Below, piece after piece: positions 39,715 through 49,971 of a stretch of DNA of 64,000 nt (its first letter is position 1; every line of letters begins with the position of its first letter). The DNA lies in NCBI RefSeq assembly GCF_000420265.1, contig NZ_ATUP01000001.1, positions 620,001 to 684,000 of the forward strand, given 5' to 3'. Made by a program: the position numbers and the translations under genes. Below the pieces are notes generated by a model, which ran no database searches, was not told where the DNA came from, and saw only the letters and a program-made list of their open reading frames with translations. The stretch is from Oceanicaulis alexandrii DSM 11625 (GTDB lineage: Bacteria > Pseudomonadota > Alphaproteobacteria > Caulobacterales > Maricaulaceae).

Positions 39715-41033
39715 TAGAAACTTTCCGCGAACCAGCGCCAGACCGCCTTCATGCCGCCTTCTCCATCCGCGCGTTCGCGAATGCGCACAGGGCCCTGGTC
39801 AAACCGCGGCGGACCCGAGATAGCTTCCGAGGGGCCTTGCACGCAGCGCAGCAGTAATCCTGAAGCCGCGCTGAAGCCCGGACCGCTGACAGCGTCGCCG
39901 AGCCCCGCCAACGTATCAGGCCGCCCCAGGCGGACCTGTTTACCCAGGACCCGGCCGGCCAGTTGCGCCGCGCCGGGCAATTGCGCTGCGCCGCCGGTCA
40001 ACACCACAGAGCGCCCCGCCGCGCTGGCGGCCCCGGCCGCGTCGAGCCGATCGCGCACCATTTCGAACACTTCTTCCAGACGCGGACGAATGATGGCGTT
40101 CAACAGCGCCTTGGGTTGCTGGTTCATGGTCACTGCGCCGGACCCCGCGACGGGCGGCGTCTCGATCATGATCTGGTCGTCATCGGGACTGTCCAGCGCG
40201 CAGCCATGCAGCGCCTTGATGCGCTCGGCGGCGTTCACGGGCGTCGACAGCCCGCGCGCGATGTCGTTGGTCACATGGGCGCCGCCCACCGGCACCCCGT
40301 CCACATGCTGCAGCGCGCCCTCGTTAAACACGGCGACGGTGGTGGTGTGCGCACCCATATCAATGAGCATGGCGCCCAGATCGCGCTCATCCGGCGCCAG
40401 CGCCGCAATGCCGGACACATAGGGCGTGGCCGCAACGCCCGCGACGGTCAGCTGGCAACGCTCAACGCAGGAAATGAGGTTCTGCAAAGGATCGGCGGCG
40501 GCGCTGACCAGGTGCAAATCCACCCCCAGGCTCTCGCCGAACATGCCGCGCGGATCCTTGACCCCGCGATGGCCATCCACCCGCCAGGACAAGGGCAGAG
40601 CGTGCAGCAGGACGCGTTTTTGCTCGTGATGACGACGCAGGGCTTCAGCGAGGATGCGGCGCAGATCGCGATCGGTGACTTCGCGCGCGGCCAGATCCAT
40701 CTCGACGGAGATGCGCGCGCTCGACGGCGCGCCGGCGGACGCGGCCAGATAGACTTCACTGACGGTATGGCCCGCCATGCGCTCGGCGTTTTCCACTGCG
40801 GCGCGGATGCTTTCAACGGCCAGATTGACGTCCACCACCTGGCTGGCGCGGACCCCGCGGGTGGATTGATGGCCAACGCCGATAACGCGCGGGCGCAATC
40901 CCGCCAGCGTCTCTTCGGTCTTGGCGATGAAGCAGACGGTCTTGGACGCGCCGATGTCGAGCGCTGCGAACACGCCCGATTTGCGCGGCGGCGTGGCGGC
41001 GCTCGACGCGCCCCCCTGCTTGAAAAAACCCAT
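39714..41033 (-). CDS. ftsA: Cell division protein FtsA
   Basis: The 439-residue actin-like protein anchors FtsZ to the membrane. It has 'VFAALDIGASKTVCFIAK' (phosphate 1), 'GAMLIDMGAHTTTVAVFNEG' (phosphate 2), and 'GRSVVLTGGAAQLPGAAQLAGRVLG' (adenosine motif). It ends in 'MKAVWRWFAESF', the amphipathic membrane-targeting helix. The ATG at 41033 has a GGGAG site; an in-frame GTG at 41048 would overlap the ftsQ stop (GTGA). It closes the mraZ-ftsA block and is followed by the regulated gap before ftsZ. Confidence 0.95.
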   Translation of the reverse strand: MGFFKQGGASSAATPPRKSGVFAALDIGASKTVCFIAKTEETLAGLRPRVIGVGHQSTRGVRASQVVDVNLAVESIRAAVENAERMAGHTVSEVYLAASAGAPSSARISVEMDLAAREVTDRDLRRILAEALRRHHEQKRVLLHALPLSWRVDGHRGVKDPRGMFGESLGVDLHLVSAAADPLQNLISCVERCQLTVAGVAATPYVSGIAALAPDERDLGAMLIDMGAHTTTVAVFNEGALQHVDGVPVGGAHVTNDIARGLSTPVNAAERIKALHGCALDSPDDDQIMIETPPVAGSGAVTMNQQPKALLNAIIRPRLEEVFEMVRDRLDAAGAASAAGRSVVLTGGAAQLPGAAQLAGRVLGKQVRLGRPDTLAGLGDAVSGPGFSAASGLLLRCVQGPSEAISGPPRFDQGPVRIRERADGEGGMKAVWRWFAESF

Positions 41034-41044
41034 AGCTCCCACTG

Positions 41045-41950
41045 TCACGCCCCTCGCCCTGCACGTTCCGCCGCCCGGTCAGGCCAGGGACGCATCACCA
41101 TTTCACCGGCATTTCTGAGATCAAAAATCTGCGCTTCGTAATCAAGCACGCCGCGCTCTTCATGCATCGCCGCCAGCAGCGCCAGGGCGCTCGCGGGATC
41201 ATCTTCGGGCAGCAAGACATCGCCGCCGCTTTGAAGGCGAAGGCTCCAGCGCCGCTCGCCCACCCGAATGGCGTGGGTGACCCGGTCGCGAATGTCAGGA
41301 TGCAGCTCCAGCAATCCGATGACGCTTGCCGCCTCGAGATTGGCGTCTTCTCCGACCACGCGCGGCAAATAGGCGAACTCAAGCGGGTTCGCAGCGTCGA
41401 TAACCGCGCCGCCTGCATCAATCACATGATAGGTCTGGTTGATCTGCCACAGCGCATAGGGCTGGCGTTCCTCGATCAGCACCGCGATCCGGTCCGGCCA
41501 CAGCCGCAACACTTCAGCCGATTTCACCCAGGACAAAGACTGAATGGCGTCCCGTGCGGCGTTCAGGTCTACCCGGCTGAGGCCCAGCCCCGGCGCGGCG
41601 CCTACCGCCATGGCGATTTCCTCGACGCCGGTGCGGTCAGCGCCCGCCACATCGAGCCAGTCCAGCGTATAGCCCGCCTGCTCCAGCTCGGTCTCGGCGC
41701 GCCCCGCCAGCATGCCGCCCACATCATCAAGCTGACCGAACACCAGCAGAATAACCGCAGTCCCCGCGAGCAAGGCGCCAAAGACGGTGAAAATCAGTTT
41801 GAAGGCGTAGCTCGCCCGGTTACGCGCCGCACGCCATTGCGCGGCCGCCCAATTGGACAGCTTTCGACCGCCCGCCGCTTTGGGGGCTGTATTCGACTTG
41901 CGCCGGGCTTTCGATGAGTCTCGAGCGCCGGCGCCCTTCAGCTTGGACAC
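41045..41950 (-). CDS. ftsQ: Cell division protein FtsQ
   Basis: The 301-residue bitopic protein has a basic cytoplasmic tail, one membrane segment (about 50-75, '[23 protein letters not shown]'), then a POTRA domain ('[25 protein letters not shown]') and a beta domain with '[31 protein letters not shown]'. FtsQ bridges early and late divisome proteins. The GTG at 41950 has a GGTGGAG ribosome site; an ATG at 41971 is also possible. It overlaps ddl. Its stop TGA coincides with the possible GTG start of ftsA. Confidence 0.92.
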   Translation of the reverse strand: MSKLKGAGARDSSKARRKSNTAPKAAGGRKLSNWAAAQWRAARNRASYAFKLIFTVFGALLAGTAVILLVFGQLDDVGGMLAGRAETELEQAGYTLDWLDVAGADRTGVEEIAMAVGAAPGLGLSRVDLNAARDAIQSLSWVKSAEVLRLWPDRIAVLIEERQPYALWQINQTYHVIDAGGAVIDAANPLEFAYLPRVVGEDANLEAASVIGLLELHPDIRDRVTHAIRVGERRWSLRLQSGGDVLLPEDDPASALALLAAMHEERGVLDYEAQIFDLRNAGEMVMRPWPDRAAERAGRGA

Positions 41951-42852
41951 GCCGCATTCTCCACCATCCACGCTACGAGATCGGGAAACCCGATACCGCA
42001 GTGCGCCGCCTGTTCGGGCGCAAGGGATGTAGGAGTCATGCCGGGTTGGGTGTTAATTTCGAGTAACCAAACCCCGCCTGTCACCGGATCATATCTGAAA
42101 TCAGAGCGTGTCAGCCCCTCACATCCCAGAACACGGTGGGCGGTCAGCGCATCGCGCATGCACTGATCAAAGACAGCTTGCGGCACATCGGCGGGCAGCT
42201 GGTGGACCGAGCCGCCTTCGGCATATTTGGCGTCATAATCATAAAAGGCGGTTTTGGGGACGATCTCGGTCACCGTCAGCGCCCGGCCGCCCATCACGGC
42301 CACGGTCAGCTCGCGCCCCGGAATGAAGCGCTCGATCAGCACCTCTTCGTCATAAGGCCAGTCATCAGAGCCCAGAATGGCGGGCGGACGGTTCGCGCCT
42401 TCGGTGACGATCAGAACGCCCACCGAGCTGCCTTGCGCATTGGGCTTGGCCACATAGGGCGGCGCCATGACGTGCTCGCGCGCAGCGTCAAACCGGCTGA
42501 TCAGCTGACCTTCAGGACAAGCGATTCCCGCTTCGCGCAGCACCGCCTTGGCGCGCTGCTTGTCCATGGCCAGCGCCGACGCCGCGACGCCGGAATGGGT
42601 ATAGGCGAAGCCCAGATAATCGAGCACGCCCTGCACCCGGCCATCCTCGCCCCAATCGCCATGAAGCGCGTTGAAGACGACGTCGGGCTTTATGCCGTTG
42701 AGCTGGTCGATCCAGTCCGAGTCCTGGGGGTCGATGGGAGAGACCTGATAGCCCTGGCTCTCCAGCGCCTCGATCACCTTCTTGCCCGAGACCAGAGACA
42801 CATCGCGCTCCGGGCTGCGCCCGCCCAAAAGAACCGCCACATGCTTGCTCAT
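41938..42852 (-). CDS. ddl: D-alanine--D-alanine ligase
   Basis: The 304-residue ATP-grasp enzyme makes D-Ala-D-Ala for MurF. It has '[17 protein letters not shown]', '[38 protein letters not shown]', '[13 protein letters not shown]', '[11 protein letters not shown]', '[13 protein letters not shown]' and '[21 protein letters not shown]'. The ATG overlaps the murB stop by 4 bases, and the 3' end overlaps ftsQ. Confidence 0.96.
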   Translation of the reverse strand: MSKHVAVLLGGRSPERDVSLVSGKKVIEALESQGYQVSPIDPQDSDWIDQLNGIKPDVVFNALHGDWGEDGRVQGVLDYLGFAYTHSGVAASALAMDKQRAKAVLREAGIACPEGQLISRFDAAREHVMAPPYVAKPNAQGSSVGVLIVTEGANRPPAILGSDDWPYDEEVLIERFIPGRELTVAVMGGRALTVTEIVPKTAFYDYDAKYAEGGSVHQLPADVPQAVFDQCMRDALTAHRVLGCEGLTRSDFRYDPVTGGVWLLEINTQPGMTPTSLAPEQAAHCGIGFPDLVAWMVENAACPS

Positions 42853-43772
42853 TGCGGCTCTCCGATCCGTTTGACTTCCCAGGCCAGCTCGACGCCGAAC
42901 TGATCCTTCACAGCGGCGCGCACGGTCTCGCCCAGGGTTTCAAGATCCTGCGCGGTCGCCGTGCCGTCATTGATCAGGAAATTGCAATGCTGTTCGGAAA
43001 AGCGCGCGCCGCCAATGGGTTTGCCGCGCCAGCCAACCGCATCCACCAATTGCCAGGCCGAACGCCCGCCAGAGGTTTCAGGGTCGGGGTTCTTGAACGT
43101 CGAACCCGACGTCTTCTCGCGGATGGGCTGCGTCGTCTCGCGCCGTTCGGTGATGGCGGTCATGCGCTCGGTCACGGCCTTGGGGTCATCAGGCTGGCCT
43201 TCAAACACCGCCTCGATGAAGATCCAGTCGTCCGGCGCCTCCGAATGGCGATAGGCGTATCCCAGTTCAGAGACCGGGGCGACGATCCGGCGGCCGGTGC
43301 GGTCCAGCGCGATCGCCTCTACCAGCACGTCCTTGGTCTCGGTCCCGTAGCACCCGGCATTCATGCGCAGCGCGCCGCCAATGGCGCCGGGCACGCCCAC
43401 ATAAAACTCAAGGCCGGCAATCCCGGCTTTCGCCGCCGACTTGGCGACCATTTTATCAAGCGCCGCCGCGCCCGCGCGGATGCGGTTGTTCTCCAGCGCT
43501 TCGACCTTGCCGAAAGCGGGCGTCAGCTTGACCGTGACGCCGGGCAGGCCGCCATCACGCACCAGCGTGTTTGAGCCCGCGCCCAGCACCCGCACCTCGA
43601 TATCGCGCGGCGTCTCCGCCAGAAAGCGCGCCAGGTCGGCGGCGTCTGCGGGCAGGAACAACACTTGCGCCGGACCGCCTACGCGCAGCCAGGTGATGTC
43701 GGCCAGAGACGCGTTCTCGATCAGCTTGCCCCGAACCTCGGGCAGACGGTGCAGGAGAGAGGGCCAGCTCAA
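42849..43772 (-). CDS. murB: UDP-N-acetylenolpyruvoylglucosamine reductase
   Basis: The 307-residue FAD enzyme completes UDP-MurNAc synthesis. It has '[18 protein letters not shown]', '[18 protein letters not shown]', '[24 protein letters not shown]' and the catalytic '[12 protein letters not shown]' (Ser general acid), then '[17 protein letters not shown]' and 'HCNFLIN'. The start codon appears to be TTG at 43772, overlapping the murC stop (TTGA), with GGAGG 8 nt upstream. The order murC-murB-ddl is normal for alphaproteobacteria. Confidence 0.95.
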   Translation of the reverse strand: MSWPSLLHRLPEVRGKLIENASLADITWLRVGGPAQVLFLPADAADLARFLAETPRDIEVRVLGAGSNTLVRDGGLPGVTVKLTPAFGKVEALENNRIRAGAAALDKMVAKSAAKAGIAGLEFYVGVPGAIGGALRMNAGCYGTETKDVLVEAIALDRTGRRIVAPVSELGYAYRHSEAPDDWIFIEAVFEGQPDDPKAVTERMTAITERRETTQPIREKTSGSTFKNPDPETSGGRSAWQLVDAVGWRGKPIGGARFSEQHCNFLINDGTATAQDLETLGETVRAAVKDQFGVELAWEVKRIGEPQ

Positions 43773-45178
43773 CCTTGCGCCTCCAGACGCTCGGGCAGCT
43801 CCGCCGCCCAGGCGGTGATGTCGCCGGCACCCAGACAGACGATCAGATCGCCGGGCTCGATAAAGGCCTTCAGGTCCCGCGGCAGGCTTTCGCGCGTGGT
43901 GGCGCTGGCGTTGCGGTGACCATGGCGCGCCAGTCCGGCGACCAGCGCCTCCTGGCTGGCGCCCTCGATCGGGGCTTCACCCGCGGCGAACACAGGCGTC
44001 ACCAGCACGCTGTCCGCATCGTTGAAACAGGTGCAGAAATCTTCAAACAGGTCATGCAGGCGCGAATAGCGGTGGGGCTGCACAACGGCGTGCACCCGGC
44101 CGTCGCCCACTTGCTGGCGCGCGGCTTTCAGCACCGCCGTGATCTCGACAGGGTGATGGCCGTAATCATCCACCACCGTGACGCCATGGGCTTGTCCGGT
44201 CAGGGTGAAGCGGCGCTTGACGCCGGTGAAGCCCGCCAGCGCCGTGCGCGCTTCTTCCTCGCCGCCGCCCAACGCCTGAACCACCGCCAGAGCGCCGGCC
44301 GCGTTCAGCACATTATGCTCGCCCATCATCGGCAGGCTGATCCCCGCCCAGGTCACAGGCTCGGTCCCGCGCGGCTGGAAAGTCAGGTCGAAATGCCCGC
44401 CCGTCTCGTCCATGACGAGATTGGACAGGCGCACATCGGCCTGGGGTGAGAAGCCATAGGTGATGACGCGGCGGTCCTCGATCTTCGCCGCCAGCGCCTG
44501 CACTTCGGGATGGTCGATGCACATCACCGCAAAGCCATAAAACGGCAGGTTCTCGACAAACTGGGCGAAGGCGGCGCGCAGGGCGTCGAACGAGCCGTAA
44601 TGCTCCATATGCTCAGGGTCGATATTGGTGATGATCCCGACCGATCCGCGCAGCTTCAGGAAGGAGCCGTCGCTTTCATCGGCCTCGACCACCATCCACT
44701 CGCCCTCGCCGATCTTGGCGTTCGAGCCATAGGCGGAAATGATGCCGCCATTGATGACGGTCGGATCAAAGCCGGCGGAATCCATCAGGCACGCCACCAG
44801 CGAGGTCGTGGTGGTCTTGCCATGGGTGCCGGCGACCGCGACCGCATGCTTGAGGCGCATCAGCTCGGCCAGCATCTCTGCGCGGCGCACCACCGGCGTG
44901 CGTTTGGCGCGGGCGGCGACCAGTTCGGGATTGTCAGGCTTCACCGCGCTTGAGACCACCAGCGCCCCGGCCCCGTCCACATTTTCAGCGGCATGGCCGA
45001 TATGGACCACGGCGCCCTTGTTTCGCAGGCGCTGGACATTGGCGCTGTCCTTGATGTCAGAGCCTGTGACCTGATAGCCCAGCGTCAGCATGACTTCGGC
45101 GATGCCGCTCATGCCGATGCCGCCTATGCCGACGAAATGAACGGGACCCACGGAGGCGGCGAGATCAATAGGCGGCAT
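43769..45178 (-). CDS. murC: UDP-N-acetylmuramate--L-alanine ligase
   Basis: The 469-residue Mur ligase adds L-Ala to UDP-MurNAc. It begins '[18 protein letters not shown]', has the ATP site '[15 protein letters not shown]', then '[14 protein letters not shown]', '[11 protein letters not shown]', '[24 protein letters not shown]' and 'QPHRYSRL'. Its ATG overlaps the murG stop by one base (TGATG). Confidence 0.97.
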   Translation of the reverse strand: MPPIDLAASVGPVHFVGIGGIGMSGIAEVMLTLGYQVTGSDIKDSANVQRLRNKGAVVHIGHAAENVDGAGALVVSSAVKPDNPELVAARAKRTPVVRRAEMLAELMRLKHAVAVAGTHGKTTTTSLVACLMDSAGFDPTVINGGIISAYGSNAKIGEGEWMVVEADESDGSFLKLRGSVGIITNIDPEHMEHYGSFDALRAAFAQFVENLPFYGFAVMCIDHPEVQALAAKIEDRRVITYGFSPQADVRLSNLVMDETGGHFDLTFQPRGTEPVTWAGISLPMMGEHNVLNAAGALAVVQALGGGEEEARTALAGFTGVKRRFTLTGQAHGVTVVDDYGHHPVEITAVLKAARQQVGDGRVHAVVQPHRYSRLHDLFEDFCTCFNDADSVLVTPVFAAGEAPIEGASQEALVAGLARHGHRNASATTRESLPRDLKAFIEPGDLIVCLGAGDITAWAAELPERLEAQG

Positions 45179-46275
45179 CAGGTTTTCGGCTCCGCAGCTT
45201 GTATAATCAGATCAGCAAGACGTTCATGCGCGTCGGGTCGGCCTTCGGTCCGCGCCAGGCGCGCACGCGCGTCCAGAGCTTCGCCGTCCGCCAACAGGGT
45301 TTCAAGCCGCGCCCGCAGATTATCGACGGTGAATTCCGCCTCGGTCATCATGTCCGCCGCGCCGACCTTGACCAGCCCTTGCGCATTGGCCGTCTGGTGA
45401 TCATCCATGGCGATGGCCAGCGGCACGAACAGGGCCGGACGGCCAATGGCTGAGATTTCAGACACGGACGACGCGCCCGAACGCGAGATCACCAGATGGG
45501 TCTCGGCGTAAAGCCGGCCCATATCGCGAAAGAACGGGCTGAGCTCGGCCTGAACCCCGGCGTCGGCGTATATCGCGCGGGCGCTGTCGAGGCTTTCCTC
45601 GCGCGTTTGCTGCACCACTTTCAGGCGCAGACGCAGGTCTTCTGGCAGGGCGGCGACCGCGCGCGGCACGGTTTCAGACAGGATGCGGGCGCCGAGCGAG
45701 CCGCCCAGCACCAGAAGCCGGATCTCCCCGCCCGGCTGCGGCGGTTTATACTCAACCTCACGCGCCTGAAGCACCTGGGCGCGCACCGGATTACCCGTCA
45801 CCGCATGCACGGCTGAGTCAGGCATCTTGTCGAGACGCGTGAAGCCGGACGCGACGCTGACCACCGAGCCGGCGAACAGACGGTTCACCCGCCCCAGTAC
45901 GGCGTTCTGTTCATGGATGACGCGCGGAACGGAGTTCATCCACGCCGCCGTCAGCACCGGAAAGGCCGGATAGCCGCCAAACCCCGCCACCACGTGGGGC
46001 TGATATTCCGCCAGAATGCGGCGCGCCTGGAAAACGCCGGTGGTGAGCTTCAGAACGGACTGCGCCATCTTGACCGGGTTTTTGGAGAACGGGCTGGACG
46101 CCTCGATCTCGGTCACGCCGTCACCGGGAAAATCGCGCGCATGCTTGGCGCCGCGCGCGTCGGTCACCAGCTTGACCGACCAGCCGCGCGCGATCAGGGC
46201 GTCGGCGGCGGCGCGTGCGGGAAACATGTGGCCGCCGGTTCCCCCGGCGGCGATGAGCAATCGTTTCGGGGTCAC
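45178..46275 (-). CDS. murG: Undecaprenyldiphospho-muramoylpentapeptide GlcNAc transferase
   Basis: The 365-residue GT-B enzyme adds GlcNAc to lipid I to make lipid II on the inner face of the membrane. It starts '[18 protein letters not shown]' and has '[17 protein letters not shown]', '[16 protein letters not shown]', '[17 protein letters not shown]' and '[38 protein letters not shown]'. The GTG at 46275 overlaps the ftsW stop (GTGA), with GGAGCG upstream. A longer N-terminal reading lacks family similarity. Confidence 0.95.
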   Translation of the reverse strand: MTPKRLLIAAGGTGGHMFPARAAADALIARGWSVKLVTDARGAKHARDFPGDGVTEIEASSPFSKNPVKMAQSVLKLTTGVFQARRILAEYQPHVVAGFGGYPAFPVLTAAWMNSVPRVIHEQNAVLGRVNRLFAGSVVSVASGFTRLDKMPDSAVHAVTGNPVRAQVLQAREVEYKPPQPGGEIRLLVLGGSLGARILSETVPRAVAALPEDLRLRLKVVQQTREESLDSARAIYADAGVQAELSPFFRDMGRLYAETHLVISRSGASSVSEISAIGRPALFVPLAIAMDDHQTANAQGLVKVGAADMMTEAEFTVDNLRARLETLLADGEALDARARLARTEGRPDAHERLADLIIQAAEPKT

Positions 46276-47405
46276 GCGGATAACGCTCCTTGGCGAGCCC
46301 GATGCGCATAGGCGCCCGGACGACGACGGGTCAACGCCAGCAGCAAGCCGGCGGAGAAACACAAAGCCAGCATGGACGAGCCTCCATAGGAGATGAAGGG
46401 CAAGGTCATGCCGGTGGGGGGCGCGATATCGAGATTCACTCCGATATTCACAAGCGCCTGCAGCGCGAAGAGCAGCGCCAGCCCGGAGGTGGCGAGCTGG
46501 GCGAACGGATCGGTCAGCCGCAGCGACAACATCCAGGCCCGCGCGAACAACAGCGCATACAGCCCGATGATCGCCAGCGAGGCGATCAGCCCATATTCCT
46601 CCGCCGCCACGGAGAAGACGAAGTCGGTGTGCGCTTCAGGCAGCAAATGCTTGACCTGGCCCTCACCCGGCCCCGCGCCCCAGACCCCTCCGCGCGACAT
46701 GGCGTCGAGCGCGGTTTCAGTCTGGGTGCGCTCGCCGCCCGGGCCGATGAAGTCCAGGATACGGTCTCGCACATGGGGCAGCGCCAGATAGGCGCCGCCG
46801 CCGCCGATGACCGCCAGAACGCCCAGAATCGTGGTGTGCAGCCAGGACAGACCGCCGGCCCAAAGCAAAGCGCCGAACACCAGCGAGATCAGTACGGTCT
46901 GGCCAAAATCGGGCTGGAGCATCAGCAAGAGAACAGACAGCCCGTAAAAGCCGAACGCGATCAGGCGGCCGGGCGCCGGCGCGCCGCGATCCTCCTCGGC
47001 GAACAGCCAGGCGGCGATCACCACGAACGCAGGTTTGAGAAACTCCGACGGCTGCAGTGAAAACGTGCCTACACGGATCCAGCGCGTCGCGCCCTTCACG
47101 TCCGCGCCGATGATCAGCACCAGAACCAGCGCGATCAGGGCGCCCACAAGAGCCAGCCCCGCAAAGCGCCGCACGCCGGTCACCGAGAGCGCCGAGACGA
47201 ACGCCAAGATGGCCAGCCCCACACCCGCAAAGAACAACTGGCGGTACAGATAATAGAACGGGTCATCGATCCAGGATGCGCGCTCGGCCGCCGCAGGACT
47301 GGCGGCGAAGGCCAGAACAATCCCGATCGCCATCAAAAAGATCACGATGACCAGAATCGGGCGGTCCAGTCCGCTCCACAATCCGGCCTTGCGACGGGTG
47401 CTCAT
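46272..47405 (-). CDS. ftsW: Septal peptidoglycan polymerase FtsW
   Basis: The 377-residue SEDS-family polymerase has about ten membrane helices. It shows 'VKGATRWIRVGTFSLQPSEFLKPAFVV', 'QPDFGQTVLISLVFGALLWAGG', 'GQVKHLLPEAHTDFVFSVAAEEYG', and 'APPTGMTLPFISYGGSSMLAL'. It works with FtsI to synthesise septal wall. It starts 40 bases after mraY; the usual murD gene is missing between them. Confidence 0.96.
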   Translation of the reverse strand: MSTRRKAGLWSGLDRPILVIVIFLMAIGIVLAFAASPAAAERASWIDDPFYYLYRQLFFAGVGLAILAFVSALSVTGVRRFAGLALVGALIALVLVLIIGADVKGATRWIRVGTFSLQPSEFLKPAFVVIAAWLFAEEDRGAPAPGRLIAFGFYGLSVLLLMLQPDFGQTVLISLVFGALLWAGGLSWLHTTILGVLAVIGGGGAYLALPHVRDRILDFIGPGGERTQTETALDAMSRGGVWGAGPGEGQVKHLLPEAHTDFVFSVAAEEYGLIASLAIIGLYALLFARAWMLSLRLTDPFAQLATSGLALLFALQALVNIGVNLDIAPPTGMTLPFISYGGSSMLALCFSAGLLLALTRRRPGAYAHRARQGALSA

Positions 47406-47445
47406 GCGCGTTTCCTAAGTCATCAGCGCCCGCCGATGCGGCGGC

Positions 47446-48546
47446 CTAACGAAGTTTCAGAGTGGACAGGCCAATCAGGGCGAGCACGAAGGCGATGATC
47501 CAGAACCGGATCACAATGGTGGGTTCCGCCCAGCCCAGCTTCTCGAAATGGTGGTGGATCGGCGCCATGCGGAAGACGCGCTTGCCCGTCAGCTTGAAGC
47601 TGGCGACCTGGACCATGACCGACACCGCTTCCAGCACGAACAGGCCGCCGATGATCACCAGCACGATCTCGTGCTTGACCGCCACCGCAATCGTGCCGAT
47701 AGCGCCGCCCAGCGACAGCGAACCGGTATCGCCCATGAACACCATGGCGGGCGGGGCGTTGTACCACAGAAAGCCCAGACCCGCGCCGATCATCGCCCCG
47801 CAGATCACCGACAATTCGCCGGTGCCGGGGGTGAAGTTCAGGAACAGGTATTCAGAATACACCGAGGAGCCGACGAAATAGGCGATGAAGCCGAAACTTG
47901 CCGCTGCGATCATCACCGGCACGATGGCGAGGCCATCCAGCCCGTCCGTCAGGTTCACGGCGTTGGACGCGCCCACGATCACCACCATGCCGAACAGGTA
48001 GAAGGCGTAGCTGAGCGGGACCATCAGATCCTTGAAGAAGGGCACGGCCACAGACGTCGCGAAATTGTCCGGCGTGTCCGGCGCCGTATCGAGCAGGTAG
48101 ACCATGGCCACCACCGCGATCGCGGCGATGATGAATTGCAGGATCAGCTTGCCCTTGCCCGACAGGCCTTCAGTGGATTTCTGGGTGACCTTGCGCCAGT
48201 CGTCGATGAAGCCGATGCCGCCAAAGCCTGCGGTCACGAAGATCACCACCCACAGATAGGGGTTGGAGATGTCCGCCCAGATCAGCGTCCCCGCCAGTAT
48301 GCCCGCCAGAATGATGAACCCGCCCATGGTGGGGGTGCCCGCCTTGGCGACGATATGGCTTTCCGGTCCATCGGTGCGAATCGGCTGGCTGCCCTTGGTG
48401 CGCAGCCAGCCGATGAAGGGATTGCCGATGGCGAGCGCCAGAACAAAGGCGGTCATCATCGCGGCGCCGGTGCGGAACGTCAGGTAATTGATCAGGTTAA
48501 GGGCCTGAAACTGTTCTGCAAACGGAGACAGCAAGAGATAAAGCAT
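47446..48546 (-). CDS. mraY: Phospho-N-acetylmuramoyl-pentapeptide transferase
   Basis: The 366-residue integral membrane enzyme makes lipid I. It has the signatures '[15 protein letters not shown]', '[13 protein letters not shown]' (catalytic Asp pair), '[16 protein letters not shown]', '[15 protein letters not shown]' and '[21 protein letters not shown]'. The ATG at 48546 gives the usual start; an in-frame TTG lies two codons earlier. It follows murF by 15 bases. Confidence 0.97.
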   Translation of the reverse strand: MLYLLLSPFAEQFQALNLINYLTFRTGAAMMTAFVLALAIGNPFIGWLRTKGSQPIRTDGPESHIVAKAGTPTMGGFIILAGILAGTLIWADISNPYLWVVIFVTAGFGGIGFIDDWRKVTQKSTEGLSGKGKLILQFIIAAIAVVAMVYLLDTAPDTPDNFATSVAVPFFKDLMVPLSYAFYLFGMVVIVGASNAVNLTDGLDGLAIVPVMIAAASFGFIAYFVGSSVYSEYLFLNFTPGTGELSVICGAMIGAGLGFLWYNAPPAMVFMGDTGSLSLGGAIGTIAVAVKHEIVLVIIGGLFVLEAVSVMVQVASFKLTGKRVFRMAPIHHHFEKLGWAEPTIVIRFWIIAFVLALIGLSTLKLR

Positions 48547-48561
48547 AGTCAAAAAGGCCCT

Positions 48562-49971
48562 TTAGGCGGAGGCGGTGGCGGACGCGGCTTTGTCGCGGAG
48601 CGATGACACAAGTTTATGAACGCCAGATGCGTTTGATCCCTTAACAAGGACCACATCGCCATCCCGCGCCAGTTCGGTCAGGCTTTCAACCACAGTGTCG
48701 GCGCTCTCGCACCAGTGCGCGCGCAGCGCCGGCGGCAAGGCGTCCATCAGCGCGCGTGCGCCCTCGCCCACCCCGATCACCTGATCCACCCCCGCTTCGA
48801 CCAGCGGTTCGGCCAGGTTGGCGTGCAGCGCATGGCTGTCCGGCCCCAGCTCCAGCATTTCGCCGATCACCGCCAGCTTGCGGCCCTCGCCGTGCGGCTT
48901 GCGCAGCTTGAGCGCGCTGAAAGCGGCGCGCATGGAGGCGGGATTGGCGTTATAGCTTTCGTCCACCACCTCGATGACGCGGCCTTTCGAGAGCTGCGCA
49001 AAGAAGGCGACGCCGCGTCCGGCGGTCGGTTTGAGCTCGGACAGCGCATCAAGCGCCAAGTCGGGGTCGACGCCGGCGCCCAAGGCCGCCGCCACCACGC
49101 CCGCCGCGTTGACCGCCTGGTGCGCGCCGGGCAGGCGTAGGCGGAAATCCATCGGCTTGCCCATCACATCCATGCGGCCCACGCCTCCATCCGGTCCCTC
49201 GTCATAGGACAGGATGCGCACCGCGGCGCCGGGAGTAAGACCGAAATCAAGCATGAATCCGGCGCCCGATCCCTGAACCGCCTGCATCAGGCGCGGCGCG
49301 AATTCGTCATCGGCCGGGATCACAGCGACACCGTCCGCCTCAAGCCCCTCAAAGATCTCGGATTTGGCGTCGGCGATCGCGTCCATGGAGCCCAGATTCT
49401 CCAAATGGGCGGGCGCAATCTTGGTGATCATCGCCACATGCGGACGCACCATCTGGGTCAGGGTCGAAATCTCGCCCTTATGGTTCATGCCCATTTCAAA
49501 CACGGCGTGCCGGGTCGCCTCGGGCATGCGCGACAGGGTCAGCGGCACGCCCCAATGATTGTTATAGCTCTTCTCGCTCCAATGGGCGGGACCGGCCTTG
49601 CGGAACACCGCGGCCAGGGCCTCCTTGACGCTGGTCTTGCCGACCGAGCCCGTCACGCCCACGCGCACCGCCTCAGAGCGACGCCGTGCGCCCTCGCCCA
49701 GCTTGATCAGACCATCCAGCACGTCGCTGACCACCAGCCGCGGGCCTGAGCAGACCTCAGGACGCGACACCAGCACCGCCGCCGCGCCCTTGTCGAGCGC
49801 CGCCTGGGCGAAGTCATGGCCGTCGCGCCGGTCTGTCAGAGCGACGAACAGATCGCCGGGCTGCAGCGTACGCGTGTCGATGGAGACGCCCGTGGCGTTC
49901 CAGCCGCCATCGGTCAGGCGCCCGCCAGACGCCTCCGCAGCTTGCTTGGCGGTCCAGAGCGGCGTCGTCAT
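48562..49971 (-). CDS. murF: UDP-MurNAc-tripeptide--D-Ala-D-Ala ligase
   Basis: The 469-residue ligase completes the UDP-MurNAc pentapeptide. It has the MurF opening 'GVSIDTRTLQPGDLFVAL', the ATP site 'GVTGSVGKTSVKEAL', 'SYNNHWGVPLTLSRM', 'FEMGMNHKGEI' and 'VDESYNANPASMRAAFSAL'. Its ATG overlaps the murE stop. Confidence 0.96.
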   Translation of the reverse strand: MTTPLWTAKQAAEASGGRLTDGGWNATGVSIDTRTLQPGDLFVALTDRRDGHDFAQAALDKGAAAVLVSRPEVCSGPRLVVSDVLDGLIKLGEGARRRSEAVRVGVTGSVGKTSVKEALAAVFRKAGPAHWSEKSYNNHWGVPLTLSRMPEATRHAVFEMGMNHKGEISTLTQMVRPHVAMITKIAPAHLENLGSMDAIADAKSEIFEGLEADGVAVIPADDEFAPRLMQAVQGSGAGFMLDFGLTPGAAVRILSYDEGPDGGVGRMDVMGKPMDFRLRLPGAHQAVNAAGVVAAALGAGVDPDLALDALSELKPTAGRGVAFFAQLSKGRVIEVVDESYNANPASMRAAFSALKLRKPHGEGRKLAVIGEMLELGPDSHALHANLAEPLVEAGVDQVIGVGEGARALMDALPPALRAHWCESADTVVESLTELARDGDVVLVKGSNASGVHKLVSSLRDKAASATASA

